Shown here piece after piece: positions 24,017 to 36,300 of a DNA stretch of 64,000 nt. Origin of the DNA: Margaritispora aquatica. Taxonomy: Eukaryota > Ascomycota > Leotiomycetes > Helotiales > Discinellaceae. Below the pieces are notes generated by a model. The model was not told the origin of the DNA. It did not search any database and was given only the letters and a program-made list of their open reading frames with translations. How positions within the stretch are numbered: position 1 is the stretch's first letter; every line of letters starts with the position of its first letter. The position numbers and the translations under genes were made by a program. The stretch covers positions 220,036-284,035 of the forward strand of contig VJWN01000016.1 of NCBI GenBank assembly GCA_007644065.1, in the 5' to 3' direction.

Positions 24017-24784
24017 ATGACAGAATCGACCTTCTCCTCTTCCTCTTTCCCCAAAGTTCCTCTTCCAACCCTATCCACCCTCCGCAACATCGTCACACAC
24101 GCCCCCGAGCCCCTTCGACCGCTCGCGCGCCGTCTCCTGAACACACTCAACCCCATTCAGGGCATCCAAGACGATGATTACTGCACATACACGCCGTGCA
24201 AAGCAGGGGAATACAGCGATGAGGAAGAGTTGAGCATGTCTGTTGAGAGCTTGCTAAGCGAGAATGAGGGACTGGAGGTCGAAGGAGAGGAGGGCTGGGT
24301 TGATATTCAACTGGAGGACTGGGAGAACGATATGGATTTTGATGGGCGAAAGAGGCCAGATGGTCGAAAATCAGTGGAGAATGAGGAAGATATGAAGATC
24401 AGGGAGCAGAAGCAAGAAGCCGAGGCAGTCAGAAGATGGAAAGAAGCTGTAAGAAGGGAGAGATATTCAACAATTCCCCAGCGCATCGCAAACCCGAAGA
24501 CCAAGATTCTTAGTATGAACTCTCGAGAGCAGCACTGCACCACTCGAGTACAAAGCCACCCATCGCAAGCACGCACTCAAGAGCAGACACATAGCCACAC
24601 AGAGCCTCAGACCATAGCCTCTCGGGCCCTCCTTCTAGGCCATGTACTACACAATCCTGTGGCACGTCCACGCAAGTTCTCCGATTGCCGTGTCACCAGA
24701 CCCTCAGTAGCTTCTCCTCAAAGCACACAACAGCGCCAAGACATAGCCGAGCCTTCCACCTCAGCACCTGGCAACGGAGTATAA
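24017..24784 (+). CDS. Acidic, low-complexity protein of unknown function
   Basis: This single open frame of 255 residues starts after a CA-rich leader. The N-terminal 40 residues are Ser/Pro/Leu-rich, residues about 65-125 are strongly acidic (Glu/Asp clusters with Trp), residues about 120-150 form a charged helical stretch, and the C-terminal half is Gln/Ser/Thr-rich and probably disordered. No signal peptide or membrane segment is seen. I do not recognise the family. After the TAA (24782-24784) the same frame stays open to 25051, adding about 88 codons that include a charged C-terminal segment. The true 3' end may therefore involve a missed intron or a lost sense codon. A GTATAA donor at 24779 with a CTTGCAG acceptor at 24875 looks attractive but breaks phase, so I kept the simple model. 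Confidence 0.6.
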   Translation: MTESTFSSSSFPKVPLPTLSTLRNIVTHAPEPLRPLARRLLNTLNPIQGIQDDDYCTYTPCKAGEYSDEEELSMSVESLLSENEGLEVEGEEGWVDIQLEDWENDMDFDGRKRPDGRKSVENEEDMKIREQKQEAEAVRRWKEAVRRERYSTIPQRIANPKTKILSMNSREQHCTTRVQSHPSQARTQEQTHSHTEPQTIASRALLLGHVLHNPVARPRKFSDCRVTRPSVASPQSTQQRQDIAEPSTSAPGNGV

Positions 24785-25051
24785 ATTGAGGAGGGAGAGG
24801 AGAGGTGTGTGAAAACTACCTTATACCATTCTGAGGATTCTTGCGTTGCATTTGCACTGACAGCTGCACTTGCAGAAGACATCGCTGAGACTCAACCTGT
24901 GTACCATGGTCCCAGTTCTGTTATAGGCTCTAGTGGACTAGGACAACCGCAACTAGATTACAGCTCACATCGGCAACTATGCGAGGATAAGCAGCGCCGG
25001 AAGAATGAGTTACTGGCAGAGTGGATGTCAAGGCCAGAAAGACGACGTTGA

Positions 25052-25657
25052 TGTTGCCACAAGGGGTCGAGCTAGCCTTAAGCGAGGACCAGCAGGGGAG
25101 GCTTAGGAGGAGAGAATGTGAGAGTGTGCTTGAAGCAAGAGTAGCATACCAGCACGGTCTCAACAGACCTGCGAGTTCCCATGATTAAGATAACTGATTA
25201 AGCATATGTAGGAATTCTACGAGTGGCGGGTGGTGGTGGTCAATCTGATAGAAGAACGAACGAATGCCGAGCGGAACGACACCCAAGAAGCAAGGGGGTC
25301 AAAGTTGTACTGGGATAAAAGGCCATACCAGAGCTTGCCTTTTCTCAGCACCTAGGCAGTAAAGGAAAATAGAGTTCGACCTTGCATAGTTCGGCAGAGG
25401 AGCAAAAACAACGAAAATAACGAAGAATTACGAAACCCAGCGAATGAAAAACCCCATTGCAACCAACCAAACATGCATTCTGACCAAGTGGAAATGACTG
25501 CTCGAGAATTTTCACTGGATGTAGCATCACAGTAACTTAAACTCATGATGATGTGGCCATCTATGTTAATTAATGGCAGCGCTAAATTGATATGATATGT
25601 AATTGAGCCATTATGCCACGAGGTTGAGCCCCAATATTTCTCAGACGATACCGACTC
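25052..25657. other. Intergenic region between convergent genes
   Basis: These bases hold the 3' regions of the acidic-protein gene and the Lunapark gene. Nothing else is recognised. Confidence 0.45.
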
Positions 25658-26832
25658 TCACGCCTTCTTCTTGTTACTCTTTGAGCGACCTTTCTTGGGC
25701 TTCACCTCGACTTCCGAGGACTCGCCGCTGTCAGCCTCATCATCTGCGGGTCCTTCTCTAGTATCGAGGCTTTCTCCTCCCGTAGACTCCTCCAGCTTAA
25801 TGGTTTCAATCGCAGGAGGCTGTTCGTCCTCAATACGTTCCTTCATTTCCTGCAAGGCCTTGACACCTTCATCCTCTTCACCATTCATGGTTCCACATCC
25901 GAAACATTTCCATTTACCGAGCGATGCAAGACTCTTTGTTCCTGGTGGAGCCTGTCCATTCACAAGTCTGCAAGTCAAGCAGATCAAGGCTACACGGTTC
26001 TTTGGTGCAGTTTCATCCTCTCCCAGAAGAAGATCCAAAATTCGATCATACCAATTCCCTCCAGGGTTAAACTCGGAGTTTTGAGCGTATTGTGGAGGTG
26101 TTGAGAAAGCGTTTGGTGCAAACTCCGCAGTAGTTGGTGCCTGCACATTGGGTGGAGGCATCATATGTTGGATGTGCTGCAGAGGATTCATATGTTGTTG
26201 TTGCATTTGTTGAGGCGGTGGAGGAGGTTGATTGGGAATTTGACCAGGGCGAGGAATGTTAGCTGTTGGGGGTGGACCCGTGGACACTCTCTGTGGATTC
26301 TTCTTTTGATCTGTTTTTGGTGCCTTTGGCGCAGCCGGTTTTTTGGGCTTCGGTGTTGCACCTCCATACTTCTCCAATAATTCTTGAGTAGAGTTGTATT
26401 TAGTCGCTGCCTTCAACTTTTCGATCGTCTTTGTTCTTTCAGCCTGTTGATCCTCCAAACGTGCAGTGACGATTTCTATGCGGTAGCTATAGTATTTTAC
26501 AATGCCCTGGCGGATAACATAAATCCTAGAATTTCATTAGACATAGTGACGAGCAGTGGAGAAGCCACGTACAATACCGGACTTCCGGCCAGACCTGTAT
26601 ATTCGTAGATGCCACCATTTTTCCAGCCTACTGCAAACAGCATTATGATCAGACATAGCATGTAGGCCAATGTAGTATAGATGGTCCAGAATGCCTTGTA
26701 ACGACGACCCTTCTGGTGAAGAGAATCCAATTGTGCTTGCGACTTGGTGACCTTGGTCGCAAGAGCTATGAGAGTTTTCTCAAATGAGGCGGGCGAATTC
26801 TCGTCCCCCTTCCATGGCCAAAGAGACACCAT
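25658..26832 (-). CDS. Lunapark family ER-junction protein
   Basis: Exons 26832-26573 and 26525-25658 (47-bp intron) encode 375 residues. Lunapark proteins stabilise three-way junctions of the tubular endoplasmic reticulum and counteract atlastin/Sey1-driven fusion. The N-terminus MVSLWPWKG and the coiled segment up to residue about 45 match the family. Two close hydrophobic segments (about 48-68 and 78-95) form a hairpin with both ends cytosolic. A coiled coil (about 100-130, with EKLKAATKYNSTQELLEKYGG as its core) follows, then a Pro/Gln-rich linker and the family's C-terminal zinc finger with Cys269, Cys272, Cys294 and Cys297 (CLTC and CFGC). The tail is acidic and then Lys/Ser-rich. It is divergent from the golgin gene. 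Family assignment is firm. Confidence 0.93.
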
Positions 26833-27231
26833 GATGGCAAGATGAGCGGTATTTTAATTGAAGCCGAGTCGCATGGTCATAGGGAGGGCAAAGATGTTGT
26901 GCCTGGAGGTCCTCCAGACTCTCACATGGGTAGGTAAGGTAGGTAACAAAGTGAGTGACGGTGTTCGTTTGCTCGTGATTATTTTACCACCGCCTTGCCT
27001 TGCAGTTCTATGGGTCCCGGAAGGTCCCAGACAGGCCTCGTTTTAGCGGCTCAATGCTCTGACAGGGGATGTCAGGGCTGAGAGCTGCCGGACGTGAACT
27101 CTAATCTTGTGAACAGATTATTATTTGGAAAAGCAACTATTTGATTCACATTCTTCACGCAAATATGTTAACAATTTAACAAGCCCAGCTTACAAAACTA
27201 AAACCAATACTGTCTAGCTGATGTGGCCACA
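26833..27231. promoter_or_regulatory. Shared divergent promoter region of Lunapark and golgin genes
   Basis: There are 399 bases between two diverging start codons, so both promoters must lie here. No clear TATA box stands out. Co-regulation of two endomembrane genes through this region is plausible but inferred. Confidence 0.5.
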
Positions 27232-30200
27232 ATGTTTCAAGGATTCCAGGTAACTTTCCTGAATGATTTCTACACTGACAGCCTCGCATTGAGCAATTGC
27301 TGACGAGAACAAAAGCGGATCAAGGGCGCAATAGATAATCGCATTGCTGAGGAACAAGCTCGACAGAAGACTGCTCCTGCTGCTCCTAGAGTCAGGGCAT
27401 CCTCTACAGCTCGAAGGTCAAGCTCCCGTACCGAATCTCCTGCAACAAAACCAAGGCGACCAAGACCGAAGGACGATGGGACAAGTGGCAGAGGTCCTGA
27501 TCCATCAGAATTTGAAAACGCTTTTGTAATAGAAGACGAGCAGGAGGACGTGACTAAGCCAGAGCCAGCTACGAAACCAGAGATAGGCTCCAGCGCAATG
27601 GCAGACTCAACTGTGCCCCAAGATGTTGTTGCGTCAGGAGAGATTAGTGAGAAGGTGGCAGCGCCGATTGAGCTTCCTGCAGATGTGCGGACGAAATTGA
27701 GGAAGTTGGAGAAGATGGAAGTAAGGTATCAAGGTAAGAAAGAGAGGTTACATTATTCTAACAAATCTAATTTCTTCAGAACTTCTACGGTCATATCGAA
27801 TTGCACATGCAAGAGCTGTGTCTATTGAGCCATTCGAGAAAGCTCTGAAGGAACATACTCCATTAGCTGGTATATCGGATCCGGAGGCTTTGGTAGAATA
27901 TTTGAATCAACTCAACCTCAAAGGAGACATGGTGATGGACGAATTCAAACGCGTTTCTGCCGATCGCGACACCTACAAGAAGAAATTTGAGGAGGCTGAG
28001 AAGCAGACAGCGATTGTGCAGGAAGAGCTTGCTACACTCAAGAGCTCAACCAGTGGGACACCAAATGCTTCGACTGACAAGGTGGATACCGCCAGCATCG
28101 ATACACCTACAGCGTCCGTCAAATCCCCGACTTCTTCGGTATTACGGATCTTCTCCCCAAAGCAAAAGGCAGAGCCTACCGACAATAAAGATGTTAGCGA
28201 GGAATTCTTTTCTTACGATGACGAGGTACCAAGACTACAAGCGGAGGTTAAGGAAAAGATTGCTGAAGTAGAACAACTTCAAGCAAAAGTTTCTACTTTA
28301 GAGAAAGATCTGGCAACTTCTCAGGAATCTAGTTCTGGTTTGGTGGCTGATCTTGAAAAGTCTACTCGCGAATTGAATGATTTCCAGGACAAATTTGTCG
28401 AAGGGCAATCTTTACAAGTGAAATTGGACTCCCAAATCGAAGAGATCCGAGTTCTAAAGGACAAGCTCGAGACAACAGAATCACAACTTGCAGCATTAGA
28501 AGCTAATCTCGCTAAGGAAAAGAAGGAGTCTAGTGAGAAGATTTCATCTTTGGAGGATAACCTGACAAGCCACCAAAAGACAGCTGGGAAGAATCTGAAA
28601 TCGCAAATCGATGCCCGGAAAGAGGCTGAGAAGGCCCGGGAGACTCTCGATACTCAAATCCAAGAGCTTCAGCAAGCAAAAGCGAACGATAGTCATCGCA
28701 TCGAGGAGCTTTTGACGCAAGTCAGTACACTCAATCAACAACTGGAAGATGCTGCCGTCCAAGATGGTGAAGAAATCATCTCCAAGGCAGCACCGGCCAT
28801 CGAAGTACCAGTTGTAGGAGCTGCCACTGGTCCAGCAAAGAAGAAGAACAAGAAAAAGAAGAAGGGTGGCAATGCTGCCGCAGCAGCTGTATCCAAAGAC
28901 GATGCTGAAGACAAGTCGCCTCCAAATTCCGTACCAGCCACTCCAATTGCAAATGATTTGCAGGCAGAGATATCGAGATTGAAGGAGGAAGTCGCAAATC
29001 GCGATTTGCAAATCGAAAAGCTACAGAGCAAGAGGAAATCAGAAGAGGACCTACGGGAGGAGTTAGAAAACATGCAGGACAATTTCCTCAGTATTGGACA
29101 AGAGCATGTCGAAGCTAAGGAGAGGATCAAGGAACTCCAAACTGAGAAAAAAGCCCTAGAAGAAAAGATCTCATTACTGGAGAAGGACATTGAGAACTAC
29201 AAAACTCAGGTCAAGGATTCCGAAAAAGCCGCTGCCGACTTGAAGTCATTGAGTGTAGAATTCGACAATCTCAAGCTGAAATCTACGGCATTGCAGACAG
29301 ACTTGGGTGCTGCCGAGCAACTTGCCACAACTCGATATAGGGAGTTGACGGATCTGAAAGCGATACTTCAAAAAGCACAGCCAGAGCTCATAAGTTTGCG
29401 TGCAGAGAATGGCACTTTGAAAGCTGCCAAAGATGAGCTCAATGCTCGTACTGCCGATTTGAGGCGTTTGGAGGCTCGTGAGAAGGATTTGAAGGCAGAT
29501 ATTACAAGCTTCAAGAAGCAAGCAGCGGACAGTCAAACAGAAATACGCACCCTGAATGAAAAGGTCACCCAAGAAACAAATGCACGTCTTCGAATGGAGG
29601 ATCAGACTCGAATTGCCCAGCGAGACATGCGGAAAGCGGAGGCAGAAAAGATTCAACTCTCGGCCTCAGGAGAAAAGTCTGCTGCTGAGCTTACAAGGGT
29701 CCAGGAGGAAGCTGGTAAGCTCCGGATCAAGGTGCGAGAATTGGAAGAACAGCTTTCAAAGGCCACAACGGAGTCAAAAGGTCTCAGAGACGAGGTCGAG
29801 CTACGTGGATCACAATACAACAATGCTCAAGGTCTGCTTGGCAGCATGCGCGATCAAGCTGGTGAGATGGCTATGCAACTCAAAGAAGCCAAAGAGCAAT
29901 CCGAGTCATTGGAAGAAGAACTTGCAGAGGTACAAAGACTGCTCAGCGAGAGAACTCGAGAAGGAGAAACGATGCGTCGCCTCTTGGCTGATGTTGACGA
30001 TCGTGCTGACGCAAAGGTCCGCGAGATGCGTGAACGTATGGAAGCAGCCATCGAGGAGCGTGATCGTGCTGAAGACGAAGCCAGCACGACTGGTAGGAAG
30101 CGGGCAAGAGAAGCAGATGAGCTCAAGAACAAAATCCGAGACTTCGAACGAGACCTCAAGCATGCGATTGATGAGCGGGATGAACTTCAACATGCTGAGA

Positions 30201-30702
30201 AGGAATGGAAACGGAAACGCGACGAGCTTGAAGCTGTTGCGGATGATGCATCCAAAGAAGCCAACGAGGTTCGATCTGCTATGGGTGAACTTCGGGATGC
30301 CCTGGATGGAAGCGAGAAACAGGCTCGAGATGCTGAGAAGCAACGTGCGGACATGCGACGGCTACTGGATGATGCAAACCAACGATACGAGAAGCTTCAG
30401 AAAGAATTCAAGATGCTGCAATCGAAGCAGATTGCTTCCAGTTCACGAAGCTCAATTGATAGTGGAAGATCGAGCACACCAGTGAATGGAGCGGGCAAGA
30501 TGGATTACGTGTATTTGAAGACTATTCTACTACAATTCTTGGAGCAGAAGGACAAGAAGCGCCAATCAGATTTGGTGAAGACTGTCCTGGGGCAGTTGTT
30601 GCATTTCGACAAGTAGGTTTTCCATGTCTCATTGCTTTGTATTGCTAATAGTTTGATAGGAAGGACCAAGACCGATGGATTGCAGCTATTTCAGCGAAAT
30701 GA
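27232..30702 (+). CDS. Rud3-type golgin with C-terminal GRIP/GRAB-like domain
   Basis: Exons 27232-27249, 27316-27733, 27780-30612 and 30660-30702 encode 1103 residues. The first exon is tiny (MFQGFQ) and continues directly as RIKGAIDNRIAEEQARQK, a typical start for fungal golgins. A Ser/Arg/Pro-rich disordered part (about 25-110) precedes a very long coiled coil (about 140-1020), broken by a Lys/Ala-rich patch around residues 485-510. The C-terminal 60 residues (VYLKTILLQFLEQKDKK onward, ending DRWIAAISAK) form a GRIP/GRAB-like domain that in Rud3 binds Arf1 and recruits the protein to the cis-Golgi, where it tethers vesicles. The final exon matters: without it the domain is cut after FDK. 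All four phases agree. The exact orthologue (Rud3 versus another GRIP golgin) is inferred. Confidence 0.88.
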
Positions 30703-31174
30703 GTGTATTATTATAATGAACTTAGGAAAGCAGTATGAGCGGCGTATGGGGCTGGGATGAATGTGTATGCTAGGAGTGGATACGAACAGTTGTCTAGGAC
30801 TATAGCAACTTACGACTATTTCGGCTTGTATACATACCCTGGAATAGCGAGCGGATGTAAAACCATTGTTCCTGATGCACTTTGAGTCACAGAAAGTTAC
30901 AATCATGCAAGTCTTTAGGTGAGTGTGACTTCGTTTGATTTTGCTCAACCTCGCTTGATTGAATTGAGACATCTTCGACGTTGTTAAGCTTAGCATAAGA
31001 TTGCAAACTTTTCGTATATGGGTATAGTAGATGTGCTTTCCTTTCATTCTTTTAAGCTTAACTTTGCTTGAGACTAAGCATTCGACTTCTTCAAATCTCT
31101 CACAATAAATGTTCTCGCTTCCTACTGTCTTCCCCCACTCCGTTCAAAGCTTACTCCTTACCTCGTTTACACAC
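30703..31174. other. Intergenic region between convergent genes
   Basis: This holds the 3' regions of the golgin and the second dehydrogenase. Nothing else is recognised. Confidence 0.5.
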
Positions 31175-32290
31175 TCAATAAGCACACAAGCCCCCATCAA
31201 ACACGACCTCCGCACCATTCAACCCTCCCGCCCCACACAAAAACACTGCCGTCCTCGCCACTTCGTCCAACTCGCAAACACCGCCCCCAACACTCCCCAT
31301 CACAGCCTGCACCTTCGTGCACCGCTCCACATTCATGCCGTTCGCAAACGCGGATGTGATGTTCGTCCGCATCCCACCTGGCATGAGGATGTTACAGTTT
31401 ATGCCCGACGACGCGTATGATGCGGCTGTGTTGCGCGTGAGGCCGAGCAGGCCGTGCTTCGATGCGGTGTACGCTGCTCCTTGGGGGTTGTTAGTTTGGC
31501 GAAAATGGGATGGGAGAGGGAAGCAGGTGGAAGCGGAACGTACCAGCTGTTCCGCCGCGGAAAGAGGAGAGGGAGCCGATGTTTAGAATGCTGCCTTTCA
31601 CGGAGCGGGAGAGGAAATGCGTCACTGCGAGGTTGGTCATTAGGAAGGGACCGGTAAGGTTGATGGCTAGGACTCGGTTCCAGGTCGTCATGTCGCATTC
31701 GCTTGCTGCGTCGAATTTGTCTAGTTGGAGTCAGCACTTGTTACTTGATCGTTGAAACAAATTGCGATATGATTGCAAGCAGAAGGAGGCCATCGCTGAT
31801 GTGTGGGCAGCGGAAGCTGGGTTCGACTCGAACTGAACTTTGCATGCCCTCCCTCTCTTGCACAAATGTAAATTTCAAATCTGTTAGAGCTTCGACGCCA
31901 TCTCCACCCTCCTTTGTGTAGAACATGCAGGCACAAACCAAACTCCCTCTTTTCTCCCTCCACAGCAAATAAAGAGAAAGAGAACTAACCCATAACCCCC
32001 GCATTATTAACCAAGACATCCAACTTCCCAAACTTCTCAAAAATTCCCTCAAACAACGTCGCGGCCGACTCCTCTTTACTCACATCCGCATTCAGCGTGA
32101 GGAATCTCTCGGCCGACCCAGCAGTAGCGAACTCCTCCGTTGTAGCGGCAAGCAAGGCATCGTTGATGTCTGAGATGACCACTGAGGCGCCTGCGGAGAG
32201 GAAGGCGGAGGCGATGGCTTTACCGAGACCACCGGCGCCGCCGGTGACGAGGACGACTTTGTCGGCGAATGGAGCCGTGGGGGTGCTCAT
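31175..32290 (-). CDS. Short-chain dehydrogenase/reductase (classical SDR), second copy in window
   Basis: Exons 32290-31990, 31720-31544 and 31479-31175 encode 260 residues, phase kept. Motifs are TGGAGGLG for NAD(P) binding (about 16-23), DVS after the cofactor-selecting acidic DIND segment, NNAGVM, the catalytic Ser in GSLSSFRGG, and YTASKHG with catalytic Tyr and Lys. The C-terminus ends FDGGLCAY, close to the usual end of the family. The acidic DIND after the second strand suggests NAD preference. The substrate is unknown; such enzymes act on sugars, sterols or secondary alcohols. The first intron is long for this genome (269 bp, 31721-31989) but has a GTTAGT donor, a CTGACT branch site and a CTAG acceptor, and joins NNAGVM to the expected DKFDAAS. 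It converges on the golgin gene. Confidence 0.9.
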
Positions 32291-33395
32291 TTTGTGAAGT
32301 TGGTTGGTGGGCAGGAGGTGAGAAGAGGTGAGCTGTGGATATTGTTTGAGGAGGAAGAGAATTACGTGGGAGTGATCAAGACAAGATGTAAGCGAGGTAT
32401 TTGTCTGCCAAAAAAAAAATGGATTTCGCACACAATGATGAAAAAGAGGAAGGGAGGTATAGAATGAATCTAAACCCAACCAACGACCGAGTATCAAGCT
32501 TCTTATAGACAGGTATCTCTCTGTATCTCACGGGATTCCTCCTTTGGTCATCGGGTTTCACCCCTCCATTCTCGACCGAAATCGAAACAAGACCGAGGCG
32601 GGCCGCAAGCGAATACTTCAAAAGGAGTGCGTGGATAGGTAGGCGAACCCACCTGGAGATGCGGGGCCGCGCGAGTTCGTGTTCTTGTTCGCCTATACCT
32701 ATTAGCGAGGACGCTTATACGATAAAGTGGGTCCGGGTCGAGCGAAGATCTAACTTAAACTTCAGCTCATCTCCTTGCTTGAGACGAGTTGGAACCCCTC
32801 TTTTTGCTTGTTCTGGCGGCTGTTATATCACGGTAAGGATAAAGGTGAGCTGAGTTCCTTGCTCGGATTTGAGGCTAGTATGAGGGTGAGGGTGGTTGGT
32901 GGGAGTGAGGGATCGCTTCACCTACTATCCCTGCTACTTGAGGCTGCTTTGAAGCCATTTTTTCAGTTCCCTATCACACAAGAGACGTGATCGTCACTTC
33001 ATAATTTGCAGATTTCGATGCCACGAGATGATTGAAATACATTTTATATTGTAATGTAAGCACTATGTACAGTAAACACAACAAGTAAAACGCCGTACTA
33101 TGTCCAGGAGGTGCAGATTAGGATTATATATATCGATGCGCACAGATGCTCACTCGCTCGTGCTTCTCCCATCCACTCTATAAGCCTGTACCCCATCCCT
33201 TGCTCCTGCTCTATGGTATTGTAGATGTGTAAGAAGGAAAATTTTGTGATAAATGATTGGATGCATCTCCTAACACGGACCCAGGCAGCATTACAAGGGA
33301 AAACAAATCAAAGTATGTGGCATGGTATCTTGCATTGTATAAACAGATATTGGACGACGATGAGATGAGATCAAATGAAATCGGATGTGTTGCGA
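32291..33395. other. Intergenic region, no gene recognised
   Basis: The promoter of the second dehydrogenase lies just above 32290. A short A run sits at 32409-32418. Open frames at 32659-32990 have no recognisable content. Confidence 0.45.
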
Positions 33396-36300
33396 TCAGA
33401 CGCCAGGTAAAGGCATGAAATCGGGGAAGTTGGGCCAGTTGCCCAACGCCGCGGGATCGCCTCCGATACGCACGTATTGACTGATACTTGGCGTTGGCCC
33501 GTCGAGTAAGAAGAGCTGGAACCAGCCTGGAGGGCAGATATTGGAGTTTGGTGGCGCGGTGACGGTACATGTATTGCCGGAGCAGGAAACAGCGGGAAAG
33601 ATGGTGCGCTGGCCCATGCTGTTGCCGTGGGTGGAGGATTCAGCGCCAAGGAGGGACACGCGCATGTTGGCTATATTGCCGGAGGTGACGGTGATGGTGT
33701 ATGATGTGCCGTATGTCCAGTCCTTGTTCGCGATCGTGAAGGTTGGGCGTGCGGCACCGTTGAGAAGGTATGGTGGAACGAATACCTCGACACGATATTC
33801 TTGTGGGAAACGCTCATCCTCGGGGTCAGAACCCGAGACAAGGACGCGACCATCTTGGAGTAGAATGGCTTCGGAGTGGTAGAGTCGGTCGATTGTTGTG
33901 TTTGCCATGACGGACATACGTTTGTTGATTGGTTTAGAAGGGTCATAGAGCACTGCGTTGTGGTTGGGGTTGATAGCGAGACCAAAGCCTGCACGACCCT
34001 GCTGACCTCCGTTGAGAATCAAGTAAGTTCCATCTGGAAGGGCTGTCATGCAAGAAATAACTCTGGCTGATGGCTAGAAATGAATTAGCACTGATCCAGT
34101 ATTGGTGACATCGGACTTACCATTCGTTCAATGGTCCACTGCGCATTTGCCACTTCGGGTTGAAGAGAAACGCAGTTATCGAGTGCAATTTCGGGGCCCT
34201 AACAATATTAGCATTAATTTGTGAGTTTAAATGCAACATTTAAAGACTCACAGGTGTTGATCCTCCACAAATCATAACAGTGAAGGGATCGTCGTAGGGT
34301 GCATGTTGGGGCATTGATACTGCTGTTCCTTCGAAGGGGTACGTTCTACCTCCCAAGAAATCATTGACTGCTGCTGGAATATTTGGGAGCACCCTGTTTG
34401 TGGTGAAAGACACCTCGTTAAGAATTCGTGCCTCGTTATAATAGGCCACAAACACTCCTCCATGAGGCAGTACGAAGAGGAATGGATACAGATTATAAGG
34501 ATCCGTTCTGTCCAACCAGTCACAATACAAGACAGGGCCCTGAGAAGGCAATGTCTCAAGTGTTGGGACTGGAGCACCGTTGGAACCCTCTTCACCACCA
34601 ACAACGAGTATGATACCATTGGGCTACTATGTGTTAGCTGTTGCTACTGAGAGGAGGAAATTGACGGCTTACCATGATTGCAGCGGAAGGATACCATCTA
34701 CCATTCTGCATCTTGAGTACATTCACATTTTCTTGCCAATCAGTAGTTCCAGCGACGCCAGGAGAACCGGAAGGTGTGTATAAACGAATACCATAAGTAT
34801 CATCGTTTGCCCAGCCTCCAATATTGATTTGTCTCCCAGCTTTATCAGGCAATGTCAAACTAGCGGAGCAGAAAACATCAGTCTTGACGTGCATAGTTCT
34901 CCATGCAGCTGCAAAGTTATTGATCAGAGAAACATCCAGCTCGTAAGCACCAGTGGTGTTGGGAGCTCCGGTTCCGTGCTTCTCGAGGAAAGTGACTTTG
35001 CCCTTAATGGTTTGCTGTGTGACCAAAGGAATCACCACGCCTCCAATGAGGAATTGATATTGTCCTGCAGCGTTTCCTGTTGGTCTGTCCCAATGATAGA
35101 GCTCGGAGCCAGTCCAGGTGTAATATGAAATCCTGTCACCTGCACCACAAATTGAACCTGGGTCACCAGAACAAGCCATGTTGCAGTCAGTCTCTGGCAT
35201 GAAGGTAGCACCGGCATTCACAACATCAGAGAAATCACCACAGTAGCACTCTGAGCCGAATTCCATACCTCCAGCTGGATAACCGAAGGTAGAGCACAAA
35301 GTAAGACAATTGGTGGCGGTGTTATTAGTGACCATGTTGGTGATGCGGTACTTGAGTGATCGGTTGTCATTGGCATCCCTATAAAAGTTAATTATTGAAC
35401 AAGATATTTCGACTTGTGGACTTACCTGAGACATCCTGCATAAGCCCAGCTGCCTGGCAGTCCTGTCTTTTGAGCAGTAGGTGGTTGATAGACAGTGAGG
35501 TTACCCTTGTTATAGATACTCATTCTACCACCTGCACCACACTTCTCAGCACTATTGCCGCCACAATTCATGTTGCACTGAGAGTCAGCAGCTGCAAGGG
35601 CTGCTCCATTTCGAATGAAGTTGTCGCAGAAACTGTCACATGGTTAGATATAATCCTTGGGCTCGAAAAAGGGACTTGCCATTGCACTGAATATTCCATA
35701 CCAGCCACAGAGTAACCCAGTCCAGCACAAGTTGAAATACATGACTCAACTGTGAGTTGTTGATTGTCATTTTGTTGAATTTGTAAGATGCGGCCATTGG
35801 CACCATCAATGTAACAACCTCCATAACTCCAACCAGTTGGAATGGCTGTAGCACCAGCGGGTTTTGTAGAAGTAGCTGCTGCCGATGTACTGGACGCACC
35901 AGTTGGGGTTGGTCCAGAATAGTAGGAGTACATGTTGAGTCTGTCGGGACCACCGCAAGCTGTCACTTGTTAGTGGCATTCGATTCAAATGCAATTGAAC
36001 TTACTCTGGGCGGGATTGCCATTACAAGCCATATTGCAGCCAGTATTCCCATCAGGAGCGGGTCCACCACCATTCTTAAGGGTATTATCACAGACTATGG
36101 TTCATTAGGAGAGCTTAGGGATGATCGAGGCTGAAAACTTACAGCATTCTCCAGCATATTCTAAACCACTCAGAACGTAATTGGAAGCTAAACAGGCTTT
36201 TTGACAATTTTCAACTGTCATGTTGGCCCCGCCACCCTGCACTTGTAATCCATATCCCAAAGTTCGGGCTCCACCGTTATCTGTGTAGCACCCCAATGCA

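Noticed and set aside
31109..31755. Several plus-strand open frames
   Set aside because: They are antisense to the second dehydrogenase exons, whose SDR motifs and phases are clear.
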